A stretch of DNA of 64,000 nt from an uncultured Tenacibaculum sp. (GCA_947492185.1 CANLMR010000001.1:62001-126000), one strand, 5' to 3'; counted from the first letter of the stretch, positions 26,537 to 35,975 are shown. Numbers and translations are program-made. Notes: generated by a model not told the origin, from the sequence alone.

Positions 26537-26557
26537 AAAGAAGTAGCTTTTACTTTT
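26515..26557 (+). terminator. 18-bp perfect inverted repeat overlapping the miniprotein stop
   Basis: Arms 26515-26532 and 26540-26557 are perfectly complementary around a 7-base loop (CTAAAAA). The stop codon at 26534-26536 is in the loop. The right arm ends in TTTT, so it can act as a terminator, but it is longer than usual. Confidence 0.6.
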
Positions 26558-26583
26558 AAATATAATTTTAATTGTTTGTTCTA

Positions 26584-26701
26584 TTAATTAAAGAGTTTTA
26601 CTCCATCATTTCCATAACGTAAATACTGCATGTCCTCCATCTGTAGAAATTATTTTTGTTTCTTCTTCTCCTTGTTTAGCTATAACGACTATTTTAAAGC
26701 C
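26584..26701 (-). pseudogene. Deleted remnant resembling rseP
   Basis: Minus-strand translation gives three segments in the order found in the nearby RseP: KIVVIAKQGEEETKII (compare KTTVTVKRGEETKTIP), DGGHAVFTLW (compare DGGHVVFTLW) and, in another frame, GNDGVKLFN followed by a stop (compare GNDVVKLFK and stop). The last junction falls at an AATGAT shared by the two rseP sites that flank the missing segment, which suggests a deletion by short-repeat recombination. No start codon exists. This was aligned by eye. Confidence 0.5.
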
Positions 26702-27032
26702 TTCTTATTAATAATAAAATTAATACTAAGATACTTAATGGTAAAAATATAACCCAGTTAATAAATATTAAAATACCTCCTAACTCAAATATTAAATCTT
26801 CTATAACATCAGTAAAATTTTTAGCCTTTCTATATTGATTAATCTCCCATATAACCCATAAAACACCAATACTAATAGAAGAATATATATCTCCAATTAA
26901 CAAGCTTAAGTACAAAGTTAGGACAAAACTTAAGGATAAATGACCAACCTGATTCGTCAACCATCCGTAAGGATTATCTTTGAAATCATTAGGTTCTGAA
27001 AGCAGAGCAAATATTTTAGTAATCAAATTCAT
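26694..27032 (-). CDS. Hypothetical small membrane protein
   Basis: The 112-residue protein has about three transmembrane helices (about 30-48, 50-66 and 85-109) and the hydrophilic motif WEINQYRKAKNFTDVIEDLI between helices two and three. The C-terminus is very hydrophobic and ends IRRL. The family is not recognised; the pattern resembles phage or plasmid small membrane proteins and glycine-zipper-free DUFs. It lies between rseP and the rseP-like remnant on the same strand, so it may have been inserted there. Confidence 0.6.
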   Translation of the reverse strand: MNLITKIFALLSEPNDFKDNPYGWLTNQVGHLSLSFVLTLYLSLLIGDIYSSISIGVLWVIWEINQYRKAKNFTDVIEDLIFELGGILIFINWVIFLPLSILVLILLLIRRL

Positions 27033-27052
27033 ACGAAATAAGTTAGATTTTC

Positions 27053-27075
27053 CTTATTATCTTGTTGATAATAAG
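27053..27075. repeat. 9-bp perfect inverted repeat upstream of the membrane-protein gene
   Basis: CTTATTATC and GATAATAAG are perfect complements around TTGTT. No T-run follows on either strand, so an operator or a leader hairpin is more likely than a terminator. It lies 20 bases upstream of the 27032 start. Confidence 0.4.
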
Positions 27076-27175
27076 ACACATCCAAAATAATGAATTTTTT
27101 ATTTACATAACTACACTAATATCAATAATACACCCTAAAAATTAAGATTTTACATATAAAATAAGAACTAAAAAC

Positions 27176-28522
27176 TTATTTAAATAATTTCACCACATCA
27201 TTACCATTGGCAAAAATAAGTAGTGCTAATAACAAAAAGAAACCTACTACTTGAGCATATTCTAAGAATTTATCACTTGGTTTTTTACCTGTAATCATTT
27301 CCCATAATGTAAACACAACATGCCCACCATCTAAAGCAGGAATTGGTAATAAGTTCATAAATCCTAACATAATAGATAAGAATGCTGTAATACTCCAAAA
27401 ACTATATGCACTCCATTCTGAAGGGAATATGCTACCAATTGAAATAAATCCTCCTAAACCTTTATAAGCACCAGTACTTGGATTAAAAATCTTTTTTAAT
27501 TGCTTCACATAATTTGTTAACGTAGTCCAAGATTTTTCTAATCCTGCAGGAATTGATTCCATAAAAGTATATTTCTTATCTGCTAGTGTATAATAGCCTA
27601 ACTTTTCTAAATCACCTAATGAAAGCATTCCTAAACCAACACCTAACTTTCCATTTTCACTAACAGTTACAGGAATTGTTTTTGTTTCTTCTCCGCGTTT
27701 TACAGTTACTGTAGTTTTTTGATTTTTATACTTCTCTAAAACTATTTTTGCTTCATCAAAGTATTTAATATTTTCTCCTCCAATAGCAGTAACAATATCT
27801 TTAGATTTTAATTCAGAATCTTTGTTTGGAGAATCATCCGAAACACCTGCAATTACAAAAGGATAACGTGGTAAAATAAAGCTACCTGCATCTTTATCTC
27901 TATCCACTAATTTAGATATAAAGTCTACCGGAATTTCTTTTTCAATTTGTTTCCCATTTCTTTCAACAACGAAATTGTTTCCGTTAATGAATTCTACTTG
28001 AATTTGGTTAAATTTCTTAATCTCATTCCCATCTACAGAAAGTACTTTATCTCCGGTTTTTAATCCTAAAATTTGTGCTAATTCATCTTGTGCCCAAATT
28101 CCATCTTTTAGATTTTCATTTGGCAAGTATTTTTCACCATATGCCCACATTAAACATATATATATTAAAATACCTAATACAAAGTTTACAATTACTCCTC
28201 CAAGCATAATTATTAAACGCTGCCATGCTGGTTTAGAACGAAATTCCCATGGTTTAGGCTCCTCCTTCATTTGCTCTGTATCCATGCTCTCATCAATCAT
28301 TCCTGCAATTTTCACATATCCTCCTAACGGAATCCAACCAATTCCATAAACGGTTTCTCCTATTTTCTTTTTAAATAATGAGAATTTATAATCGAAAAAT
28401 AAGTAAAACTTTTCAACCTTAGTTTTAAATAATTTAGCCGGTATAAAATGACCTAATTCGTGTAAAACAATTAGTAGTGATAAGCTCAATATAAATTGGG
28501 ATGCTTTTATTAAAATTTCCAT
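27176..28522 (-). CDS. rseP: RIP metalloprotease RseP (site-2 protease)
   Basis: The 448-residue membrane protease has the zinc motif VLHELGHF at about residues 20-27, LGGYVKIAGM next to it, two PDZ domains (about 130-200 and 215-290) and the C-terminal PIPALDGGHVVFTLWE with the third zinc ligand. Site-2 proteases cut membrane-embedded proteins such as anti-sigma factors and leftover signal peptides. A short decayed copy-like sequence lies about 0.5 kb downstream. Confidence 0.95.
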   Translation of the reverse strand: MEILIKASQFILSLSLLIVLHELGHFIPAKLFKTKVEKFYLFFDYKFSLFKKKIGETVYGIGWIPLGGYVKIAGMIDESMDTEQMKEEPKPWEFRSKPAWQRLIIMLGGVIVNFVLGILIYICLMWAYGEKYLPNENLKDGIWAQDELAQILGLKTGDKVLSVDGNEIKKFNQIQVEFINGNNFVVERNGKQIEKEIPVDFISKLVDRDKDAGSFILPRYPFVIAGVSDDSPNKDSELKSKDIVTAIGGENIKYFDEAKIVLEKYKNQKTTVTVKRGEETKTIPVTVSENGKLGVGLGMLSLGDLEKLGYYTLADKKYTFMESIPAGLEKSWTTLTNYVKQLKKIFNPSTGAYKGLGGFISIGSIFPSEWSAYSFWSITAFLSIMLGFMNLLPIPALDGGHVVFTLWEMITGKKPSDKFLEYAQVVGFFLLLALLIFANGNDVVKLFK

Positions 28523-28672
28523 AAATGGTATTTAGTATCTTTTTTGAATTCAGCAAATGTACGTTTTTATGAAGAGTTGTAAAAATAGCGCCTTGAGAGT
28601 TATTTCTGTTTTAACAAAGATTTTAGGAAACTGCCTTTTTAAGCTGTATTTTTGCTTTACAATTTTACTTAA

Positions 28673-29347
28673 ATGGATATACATTTTTTCAAGAAATCAA
28701 AGTATACTTTTCTATTCTTGTTTTTTTTTACAATTATCGCTATCCCCGCTTACTATTTTTTAGTTCGAGTAGATCAAAAATTACCTGTTTATAACCCAGC
28801 AGATATCAATCCTAAATTAGTAGATAATTCTATTCGAATGTTTACCAAAAATCATACTATTTCAAATTTTGAATTAATTAATCAGAATGGAGAAAAGGTT
28901 ACTCAGAAAGAGTATAATGGAAAGATTTATGTTGCGGATTTTTTCTTTGTTACTTGTAAAGGGATTTGTATTCCAATGTCTAACAATATGCTTGAGCTAC
29001 AAAAGCATTTTAAAGATGATGATGACATCATGTTTTTATCGCATACCGTAACTCCAGAATTAGACAGTGTACCTGTTCTAAAAGCTTATACTGAACGTAA
29101 AGGTATTATCGATAAAAAATGGAATGTAACTACTGGAGATAAAAAACATATTTATGAACTAGCTCGAAAAAGTTACTTCGCAGTTCTAGATGAAGGTGAT
29201 GGTGGCGTGCAAGATTTTATACATACTGAAAACTTCATTTTAATTGATAAAGACAAACGAATTCGCGGAATGTATGATGGTACAAAGTTTGAAAATATGC
29301 AAAAGATTATCGACGATATTCTATTATTAAAAGAAGAGTATAAATAA
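28673..29347 (+). CDS. SCO1/SenC family protein
   Basis: The 224-residue protein has an N-terminal membrane anchor (about 10-30) and a thioredoxin-fold SCO domain. The copper/thiol motif is visible as FFFVTCKGICIPMS (CxxxC) with the distal His in DFIHTENFILIDK. SCO proteins deliver copper to cytochrome oxidase or act as thiol-disulfide proteins. It is divergent from rseP and ends 1 base before the convergent SdpI-like gene. Confidence 0.92.
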   Translation: MDIHFFKKSKYTFLFLFFFTIIAIPAYYFLVRVDQKLPVYNPADINPKLVDNSIRMFTKNHTISNFELINQNGEKVTQKEYNGKIYVADFFFVTCKGICIPMSNNMLELQKHFKDDDDIMFLSHTVTPELDSVPVLKAYTERKGIIDKKWNVTTGDKKHIYELARKSYFAVLDEGDGGVQDFIHTENFILIDKDKRIRGMYDGTKFENMQKIIDDILLLKEEYK

Positions 29348-29348
29348 A

Positions 29349-29696
29349 TTATTTCTTCTTTCTCTTCCCTTCTTTATCGAAGTTTTTATTTAACTCTTGT
29401 TCTGTTTTAATTACACAAACCCCAAGGGTAATTACCATAATAGCAATAGGCTGCCAACTAGTTTTAGAAGCAATAAACGATAATACTAAAGCAGCAGCAA
29501 ACGAAATTCCTGAATATTGCAAAAACAGTTTGTTGAATAATGAATTAGCAAAATCCCAAACTTCTTGGTTTGCCATTGATCTTGGTGTTCTGTATCCGTA
29601 AAAATTATTAATTTTTTTTGGTGGGTAGAAATAAAAGATTAAACTAAATAAAAAAAGCAATCCATTAACGGAAAGCACATAATATATTGGATTCAT
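29349..29696 (-). CDS. SdpI-family membrane protein
   Basis: The 115-residue protein has three transmembrane helices and the SdpI hallmark NNFYGYRTPRSMANQEVWDFAN in the first loop. B. subtilis SdpI gives immunity to the SdpC toxin; most family members are solitary and of unknown role, and no toxin gene is adjacent here. It starts 2 bases after the TesB-like gene and is probably co-transcribed. Confidence 0.85.
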   Translation of the reverse strand: MNPIYYVLSVNGLLFLFSLIFYFYPPKKINNFYGYRTPRSMANQEVWDFANSLFNKLFLQYSGISFAAALVLSFIASKTSWQPIAIMVITLGVCVIKTEQELNKNFDKEGKRKKK

Positions 29697-29698
29697 AA

Positions 29699-30568
29699 TT
29701 ATTTTTCTTTGTGAGGTCTCATTAATCCTTCTTGAGCCACAGAAGCTACTAATTCACCATTTCTAGTATAAATATTTCCGCAAGCAAAACCTCTTGCTCC
29801 TCCAGAATTTGGGCTTTCAACTGAAAACAACATCCAATCCGAAAAATCAAAATCTCTATAAAACCACATGGAATGATCTAAACTGGCCATTTGTGTATTT
29901 CCAAAATGAGCTTTACTCGCATTTGGATATAAACATGCTGTTAAAATATTATAGTCAGAAATATACGTTAAAATTTGCTGTTTCATCTGCAAATTCAAAT
30001 CAGAACTATCTCCTTTTAATTTGAACCAAACATCAACTACTGGTGGCAAATCTTTTTGATCAAAAGGATTTACAACTTGAACAGGTTTAAAACTTATTGG
30101 GCGTTCAATACTTAAAAACGCTTTCATTTTCTTAGGAAGAAAATCTCCAAATTGATCATGAACATCTTTCCAGCTTAATAAATTTTCAGGTTGCTCAATA
30201 TCTTTTTTTATTGGCATTTGATGTTCGTAACCTTCTTCTTTTTTATGGAAAGAACAAGCCAAAATAAAAATGGTTTTATCGTTTTGATGGGCGGTAACTC
30301 TTCTCGTAGAAAAACTTCCTCCATCTCTAATAGTTTGTACATTATAAATTATAGGAAGTTCTAAATTACCAGCCTCCAAAAAATAGGAATGCAACGAGTG
30401 AAGAACTCTCGTGTTACGAACAGTTCTGTAAGCTGCATTTAAAGATTGTGCTAGCACTTGTCCTCCAAAAACATTTGGACTTCCTATATCTTTACTAACT
30501 CCACTAAAATTATTATTCCCTTCATCAGTAAGTGTAAGAATATCGAGTAAGTCTTTCGTATCTTTCAT
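29699..30568 (-). CDS. Acyl-CoA thioesterase II (TesB-like)
   Basis: From the preferred ATG at 30568 (MKDTKDLLDILTL) the protein has 289 residues and a double-hotdog fold. Features include SPNVFGGQVLAQSLNAAYRT near the N-terminus, LDHSMWFYRDFDFSDWML and the C-terminal NGELVASVAQEGLMRPH. It hydrolyses acyl-CoA thioesters in the cytosol. A longer start at 30616 would add 16 atypical residues. Confidence 0.93.
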   Translation of the reverse strand: MKDTKDLLDILTLTDEGNNNFSGVSKDIGSPNVFGGQVLAQSLNAAYRTVRNTRVLHSLHSYFLEAGNLELPIIYNVQTIRDGGSFSTRRVTAHQNDKTIFILACSFHKKEEGYEHQMPIKKDIEQPENLLSWKDVHDQFGDFLPKKMKAFLSIERPISFKPVQVVNPFDQKDLPPVVDVWFKLKGDSSDLNLQMKQQILTYISDYNILTACLYPNASKAHFGNTQMASLDHSMWFYRDFDFSDWMLFSVESPNSGGARGFACGNIYTRNGELVASVAQEGLMRPHKEK

Positions 30569-30716
30569 CTGTTTAAAATTTTTTGATTTATGAATATTCA
30601 AAAAATCTGAATACATTCAGTAACTCACATATATTTTAATCATTTTTGTGAATTTAAAATGAAGAAAATTAATGCTCGTTTTATTGATTGTTGTTTATAA
30701 ATTAAAAGTAGTCTTT

Positions 30717-31916
30717 TTAATTTTGAGCAACAAGATTTTTAACCTTAAAAGGGTACTTTTGGTTAAATGGTGTAGGCTGAATTTTGTTGATAAAAAAACT
30801 TAATATTTTATTCGGAATGTGGTTTTTGTGCCTAAAGTAAATTGTTAAATTCTGAGGTTCAGCGCCTACCGAACTTTTAATCTCACTTGCGGTTCTTCCG
30901 AAGTTAATTTGTTTTAATTTATTATCTATTGCAAGTTGAATATAATCATACAACATGCGTTGATAAATAGCATACTCTCTATTATATTCATAATTTATTC
31001 CTACAAAGTGAGCATCTAAATTACTTTGATTAATCATGGCCGATAAAAAACCAACAAACTTGCCTTTTAACAAATATCCTTTTATTACATAATTATCTCC
31101 TAAGTTTCGCTTTAAATCTTTATAGGATTGAAGATTAAACGATCCTAAATTAAAACCAGCCTTTGAAGAAACATTTTTGTATAAAGTTTCCATTTCAGAG
31201 AAGTAATTAGCTAAATTATGTTCATCAATCTTTAACGTTTCAAGAGGAAAACTTCGTTCCATTGCTTTTTTAGCTTTTACACGGAATTTAGTTTTCATTG
31301 CTGCTAAATAGTCTGTAAATCCTATCCATTCAGGATCTACTTGCATTAACATATTTGGTTCTACATTAAATGAATGATACTTATACTCTAGTAATTCATC
31401 AGTAATAAATAAAGATTCCTGAATGAAATCCTTTAACATGAATCCACTTATTTTATAGCTAAACTGCTTTTCATCGTTCACTAATTGAACCACAGACTTA
31501 GCCAACTCTTTAATTACTTTTTGTTTGTTCAGATTACTTTTAATAAAAATACCATGTTCTCCACTCACAAATGTGTTTCCACAAGTAAGAATTTTAAATG
31601 GTTTACGATTAGATATTAAACCTAAACTCCTTCCAATTTTCCTAATCTTATCTGCAAAACCTTTTAGTTCATTTTGAACATTTTCTAGAAGAAAATCTAC
31701 CACTTGAATTGTAGCAAAGGCAATAGGTTTTTTTGTATTATCCAATAAAACTACATACCAAAAATCAATTTCTGGATGATTGTTAGCAATAGCAGATAAG
31801 TAATTTGGATTGAAATATAAATTATCCGTACAGCCTAATTCGTCCCAAATATTTTTTGGAACGTCATCTATTGACACATAATAGTTAGCATTATGTACTT
31901 TTTTACAAAAATTCAA
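30717..31916 (-). CDS. GNAT/FemAB-like acetyltransferase family protein
   Basis: The 399-residue protein has the two-domain layout of peptidoglycan-type FemAB/BioF2-like GNAT proteins. The second domain shows KTKFRVKAKKAMERS, then YVIKGYLLKGKFVGFLSAM, DAHFVGINYEYNREYAIYQR and INFGRTASEIKSSVGA, matching the Acetyltransf_6 pattern. The acyl acceptor cannot be read; cell-surface polymer modification is one possibility. It is monocistronic. Confidence 0.75.
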   Translation of the reverse strand: MNFCKKVHNANYYVSIDDVPKNIWDELGCTDNLYFNPNYLSAIANNHPEIDFWYVVLLDNTKKPIAFATIQVVDFLLENVQNELKGFADKIRKIGRSLGLISNRKPFKILTCGNTFVSGEHGIFIKSNLNKQKVIKELAKSVVQLVNDEKQFSYKISGFMLKDFIQESLFITDELLEYKYHSFNVEPNMLMQVDPEWIGFTDYLAAMKTKFRVKAKKAMERSFPLETLKIDEHNLANYFSEMETLYKNVSSKAGFNLGSFNLQSYKDLKRNLGDNYVIKGYLLKGKFVGFLSAMINQSNLDAHFVGINYEYNREYAIYQRMLYDYIQLAIDNKLKQINFGRTASEIKSSVGAEPQNLTIYFRHKNHIPNKILSFFINKIQPTPFNQKYPFKVKNLVAQN

Positions 31917-31964
31917 ATAAGGGCCTAATTAATTTTATAGGCTCGAAAAATACTAAAAAGTTTA

Positions 31965-32702
31965 CTACTTTTTAGTTATCCTTTTCTTAATCTTTCTAAT
32001 TGTAGGTGAACTCAAATAAAATAAATAAAAACCAGACAGAATTGTAGCTAAACCTAAAACAGAGAAAATGCGCAACGTCCAATTGGTAATGTGATCACGG
32101 GTTTCGAAATCCATAACATGTAACATCCATAAAAAATCAAAACGTCGCCAGTTATCATTTCTTACTGATGTAATCTTAGCTAATTCAGGATGCACATAAA
32201 CTTTTGTATTAGTTGGATCATCCAACGTAACTGCATAAACTGGCAATGGTTTTTCACGATACTCATGAGTTTTTGAGATATTTTCTTTCGTCAAATAGTT
32301 AATTTCTTTGATCGCTATCTCTTCTTTTAATCTACTTCTTACAAAAGAATGTACCTGATCTTCAGTTAAGCTTTCTTTTACTGAATATTGATTGGTATTC
32401 AGTTTTAAAAGATAGTTTTTAGAATTTGTTGCCACTCGTAATAAACTATCTCTATTTACAACAATCGCCTCAACCCTTTTAATTGGTTCTTGAATTACTG
32501 TGAACAATTTTCGAACAGGTTCCTTATATTCAAAAGTAAAGTTGTACTCCTCTTTATCAACCAGTGTTTTACCATGAACATCTTTCATGTTATTCCAACT
32601 GAAATATAAACCACCAAGTGTCCAGAACAAAAATTGTATTCCAATAAAAAAACCTAAATACCGATGAATTTTACGTGTTCTAAGACTAAGTTTTCTAGAC
32701 AT
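31965..32702 (-). CDS. PepSY-domain membrane protein
   Basis: From the ATG at 32702 (MSRKLSLRTRKIHRYLGFF) the protein has 245 residues. Two transmembrane helices (about 15-35 and 210-232) flank a periplasmic PepSY-like domain; the basic RKIHRYLGFFIGIQFLFW opening and WMLHVMDFETRDHITNW near the second helix are typical. Family members are linked to siderophore-iron reduction and electron transfer. The start overlaps the SemiSWEET stop by one base (TAATG). Confidence 0.85.
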   Translation of the reverse strand: MSRKLSLRTRKIHRYLGFFIGIQFLFWTLGGLYFSWNNMKDVHGKTLVDKEEYNFTFEYKEPVRKLFTVIQEPIKRVEAIVVNRDSLLRVATNSKNYLLKLNTNQYSVKESLTEDQVHSFVRSRLKEEIAIKEINYLTKENISKTHEYREKPLPVYAVTLDDPTNTKVYVHPELAKITSVRNDNWRRFDFLWMLHVMDFETRDHITNWTLRIFSVLGLATILSGFYLFYLSSPTIRKIKKRITKK

Positions 32703-32956
32703 TATTTGTATTTCAATTTCATTAAAATTAATAAAAAAGCACAAATTCCAGTTACTGAATTCGCTAAAATAATTGGCATACTATTTAAATAAATACCATA
32801 AATTAACCAGCAAACAATACCTGTAAAAAAAACGATATACATTGTTAACGATAATCCTTCAGCTGATTTTGTTTTCCAAGTCTTGTATACTTGTGGTAAA
32901 AAAGAAGCAGTTGTAAAAAAAGCTGCTAAATACCCTAAAATTTCTTGAAACTCCAT
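32702..32956 (-). CDS. SemiSWEET (PQ-loop) sugar transporter
   Basis: The 84-residue protein is a three-helix half-transporter that works as a dimer. The PQ-loop motif ASFLPQVYKTWKTKSAEGLS is at about 17-36 and the third helix carries Asn in SMPIILANSVTG. Length is typical of bacterial SemiSWEETs. It is translationally coupled to the PepSY gene. Confidence 0.93.
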   Translation of the reverse strand: MEFQEILGYLAAFFTTASFLPQVYKTWKTKSAEGLSLTMYIVFFTGIVCWLIYGIYLNSMPIILANSVTGICAFLLILMKLKYK

Positions 32957-32981
32957 GTTTTAATTCTCTTTAATTATTCTT

Positions 32982-33074
32982 GTCATTCCGTCCCGAAATT
33001 TCGGGGATTTCGGAATCTCATAATTCTGAAAACAACTATTTACAATGAGAATCTGAAACAAGTTCAGATTGACG
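32982..33074. repeat. Dispersed imperfect palindrome (GTCATTCCG...TGACG type)
   Basis: The segment starts GTCATTCCGTCCCGAAAT, contains the palindrome CCCGAAATTTCGGG and the half CGGAATCTCA, and ends with the opposite arm GAATCTGAAACAAGTTCAGA then TTGACG. The arms form a long imperfect hairpin. This matches a type of intergenic repeat seen in many copies in Flavobacteriaceae genomes. Family knowledge from memory. Confidence 0.6.
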
Positions 33075-33081
33075 TTGTTAA

Positions 33082-33129
33082 AAATAAAATAAGGTTGCTT
33101 TGATTACTACTACCAAAACAACCTTATTT
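33082..33129 (-). terminator. leuS: leuS terminator
   Basis: AAATAAGGTTG (33087-33097) and CAACCTTATTT (33119-33129) form an 11-bp stem with a 21-base loop. On the minus strand it is followed by TTTTAT. It lies 16 bases after the leuS stop. Confidence 0.65.
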
Positions 33130-33144
33130 AATATAATTTAATCG

Positions 33145-35958
33145 TTATCCTACGATATTGATAATCTTACCAGGAACAATAATTACTTTCTTTGGTTCTC
33201 TTCCTTGTAATTGTTGTTGCGTTCTTTCATGAGCCATTACGACTTTTTCAATTTCTTCTTTACTCATGTCTAATGGTAAGTTTAGCTTGAAACGCATTTT
33301 ACCATTAAATGAAACTGGATATTCTTTTTCTGACTCTACTAAATACTTTTCCTCAAACTTAGGGAAAAACGCTGTAGAGATAGATTCTGAATTTCCTAAT
33401 TTACTCCACAATTCTTCTGTAATATGTGGAGCATAAGGAGAAATTAACACTAATAATGGTTCTAAAATTGCTCTACTCTTACACTTTTGAGCCGTTAATT
33501 CATTCACGGCAATCATAAATGTTGAAACCGATGTGTTGAATGAGAAGTTCTCGATATCTTCTTCTACTTTCTTAATTGTTTTATGTAATGTTTTTAAGTT
33601 ATCCTTTGTTGGTTCTCCTTCAGTAACCTCAAAAGTTTCTCCGTTATAGAATAACTTCCATAATTTCTTTAGGAAAGAATATACCCCAGAAATACCCGAA
33701 GTTTTCCAAGGTTTAAATTGCTCTAATGGACCTAAGAACATTTCAAACAAACGTAAACTATCTGCTCCAAATTCCGCACAAATATTATCTGGGTTTACAA
33801 CATTGAATTTAGATTTAGACATTTTTTCAACTTCGCGTCCAACTAGATATTTTCCATCTTCTAAAACAAACTCAGCCGCTTTAAATTCTTCTCTCCAATT
33901 TTTAAATGCTTCAACATCTAACTCATCTGAAGAATCGACGAAAGAAACATCAGCATGAATTGGCTGTACTTTTTTACCTTCAACCAATCCTTTTGATAAA
34001 AATGTATTCGTTCCTTCTTCTCTGTATACAAAAGCAGAAGTTCCTAAAATCATTCCTTGGTTAATTAACTTCTTAGCAAATTCGTCAACCGGTAAAAATC
34101 CTCTATCGAATAAGAATTTTTGCCAAAAACGTGCATATAATAAATGTCCTGTTGCATGCTCAGAACCACCAATATATAAATCAACTTCTTTCCAATATTC
34201 AACCGCTTCCTTACTAACGAATTCTCCATTATTTGAAGCATCCATATAACGATTAAAATACCAAGAACTTCCAGCCCAACCTGGCATTGTGTTTAGTTCT
34301 AATGGGAAAATAGTTTCATTATCAATTTTATCGTTTGCAACTACAGTATTCGTTGTTGTGTCCCAAGCCCAAACGTCAGCATTTCCTAATGGTGGTTTTC
34401 CATCTTCTGTTGGTAAATACTTCTCTACTTCTGGTAACACAATTGGTAAATGTTCTGAAGCAATCATTTGTGGCATTCCGTCTTTGTAATAAACTGGGAA
34501 TGGTTCTCCCCAATAACGTTGACGACTAAACACAGCGTCACGTAAACGATAGTTTATCTTTCCGTAACCGAAACCACGTTGTTCCATTTCATAAATAACA
34601 GTTTTCATCGCTTTTTTGTACGATAAACCGTTTAAGAAATCAGAATTTGCAATTACTGTTTTTTCTTTATCAGCAAAAGCTTCTTCAGAAATATCAACAC
34701 CTTCGAAAATATTTGGAATTTCTAACCCAAAATGATTTGCGAAATCATAATCACGTTGATCTCCACAAGGAACGGCCATAACAGCTCCAGTTCCGTAGCT
34801 CGCTAACACATAATCACCAATCCAAATTGGAACTTGTTTTCCTGAGAATGGGTGAATTGCATAAGCTCCTGTAAAGACACCTGAAATTGTCTTTACATCG
34901 GCCATTCTATCACGTTCTGAACGCTTAGCTGTAGCTTCAACATATGCTTCTACTGCTTCTTTTTGATCAGCAGTTGTAATTTTTGCTACTAACTCATGTT
35001 CTGGAGCTAATGTCATAAAACTTACTCCGTAAATAGTATCAGGACGCGTTGTAAATACATCAATCTTTGCATCATGTCCATCAACATTAAAAGAAACCAT
35101 TGCTCCCTGAGATCTTCCAATCCAGTTCGTTTGAATATCTTTTAAAGGCTGTGGCCAATCAATTCCATTTAATCCATCTAATAATCGTTGTGCATATGCA
35201 GAAATTCGCATAGACCATTGTGTCATTTTTTTACGAACAACAGGATGACCTCCACGTTCTGAAACTCCGTTTACGATTTCATCATTCGCTAAAACTGTTC
35301 CTAAAGCCGGACACCAGTTTACCTCAGTATCCGATAAAAACGTTAAACGATATTGTAATAAAATTTCTTGTTGTTTTGTAGTTGAAAAACCGTTCCACTC
35401 TTCAGCAGTAAACGTTTCCACATCTTCATCACAAACTGCATTTACAGTTGCATTTCCTTCTCCTTTAAATTTTTCAACTAAAGTCCTAACATCTTCAGCT
35501 TTATCTGAGTCTTTATTGTACCAAGAATTGAACAATTGAATAAAAATCCATTGTGTCCATTTATAATACTCAGGATTCGACGTACGAACTTCACGAGACC
35601 AATCAAATGAAAAACCAATTTGATCTAATTGTCTACGATACGTTGTAATATTTGTTTCTGTAGTAATCGCAGGATGTTGACCTGTTTGAATTGCATATTG
35701 TTCTGCTGGTAATCCAAAACTATCATATCCTTGAGGATGCAATACATTAAACCCTTTATGACGTTTGTAACGAGCGTAAATATCACTAGCAATATAACCT
35801 AATGGGTGACCAACGTGTAATCCTGCTCCAGATGGATAAGGAAACATATCCAACACATAATACTTAGGTTTATCTGAATTGTTACTAGCTTTGAAAGTTT
35901 GGTTTTTTGCCCAATACTCTTGCCACTTCTTTTCTATTTCTTGGTGATTGTACTGCAT
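33145..35958 (-). CDS. leuS: Leucyl-tRNA synthetase
   Basis: The 937-residue class I synthetase charges tRNA-Leu. The HIGH motif is in PYPSGAGLHVGHPLGY (about 38-53) and the KMSKS motif in EKMSKSKFNVVNPDN (about 718-732). The CP1 editing domain (about 225-450) contains VFTTRPDTIYGVSFM. The larger size than in E. coli is usual for Bacteroidota. It is monocistronic, with its own promoter and terminator. Confidence 0.97.
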   Translation of the reverse strand: MQYNHQEIEKKWQEYWAKNQTFKASNNSDKPKYYVLDMFPYPSGAGLHVGHPLGYIASDIYARYKRHKGFNVLHPQGYDSFGLPAEQYAIQTGQHPAITTETNITTYRRQLDQIGFSFDWSREVRTSNPEYYKWTQWIFIQLFNSWYNKDSDKAEDVRTLVEKFKGEGNATVNAVCDEDVETFTAEEWNGFSTTKQQEILLQYRLTFLSDTEVNWCPALGTVLANDEIVNGVSERGGHPVVRKKMTQWSMRISAYAQRLLDGLNGIDWPQPLKDIQTNWIGRSQGAMVSFNVDGHDAKIDVFTTRPDTIYGVSFMTLAPEHELVAKITTADQKEAVEAYVEATAKRSERDRMADVKTISGVFTGAYAIHPFSGKQVPIWIGDYVLASYGTGAVMAVPCGDQRDYDFANHFGLEIPNIFEGVDISEEAFADKEKTVIANSDFLNGLSYKKAMKTVIYEMEQRGFGYGKINYRLRDAVFSRQRYWGEPFPVYYKDGMPQMIASEHLPIVLPEVEKYLPTEDGKPPLGNADVWAWDTTTNTVVANDKIDNETIFPLELNTMPGWAGSSWYFNRYMDASNNGEFVSKEAVEYWKEVDLYIGGSEHATGHLLYARFWQKFLFDRGFLPVDEFAKKLINQGMILGTSAFVYREEGTNTFLSKGLVEGKKVQPIHADVSFVDSSDELDVEAFKNWREEFKAAEFVLEDGKYLVGREVEKMSKSKFNVVNPDNICAEFGADSLRLFEMFLGPLEQFKPWKTSGISGVYSFLKKLWKLFYNGETFEVTEGEPTKDNLKTLHKTIKKVEEDIENFSFNTSVSTFMIAVNELTAQKCKSRAILEPLLVLISPYAPHITEELWSKLGNSESISTAFFPKFEEKYLVESEKEYPVSFNGKMRFKLNLPLDMSKEEIEKVVMAHERTQQQLQGREPKKVIIVPGKIINIVG

Positions 35959-35975
35959 CTTTTATAATTGTTCTT

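Noticed and set aside
26584..26640. Tiny in-frame peptide MEDMQYLRYGNDGVKLFN on the minus strand
   Set aside because: Considered as a real 18-codon gene, but it is better explained as the frame-shifted 3' part of the rseP-like remnant; no ribosome-binding site is clear.
28557..28763. 68-codon plus-strand ORF overlapping the SCO start
   Set aside because: It is out of frame with the SCO gene, spans the promoter region, and lacks a sensible product.
34289..34529. Plus-strand ORFs inside leuS
   Set aside because: Antisense shadows of a clear synthetase gene.
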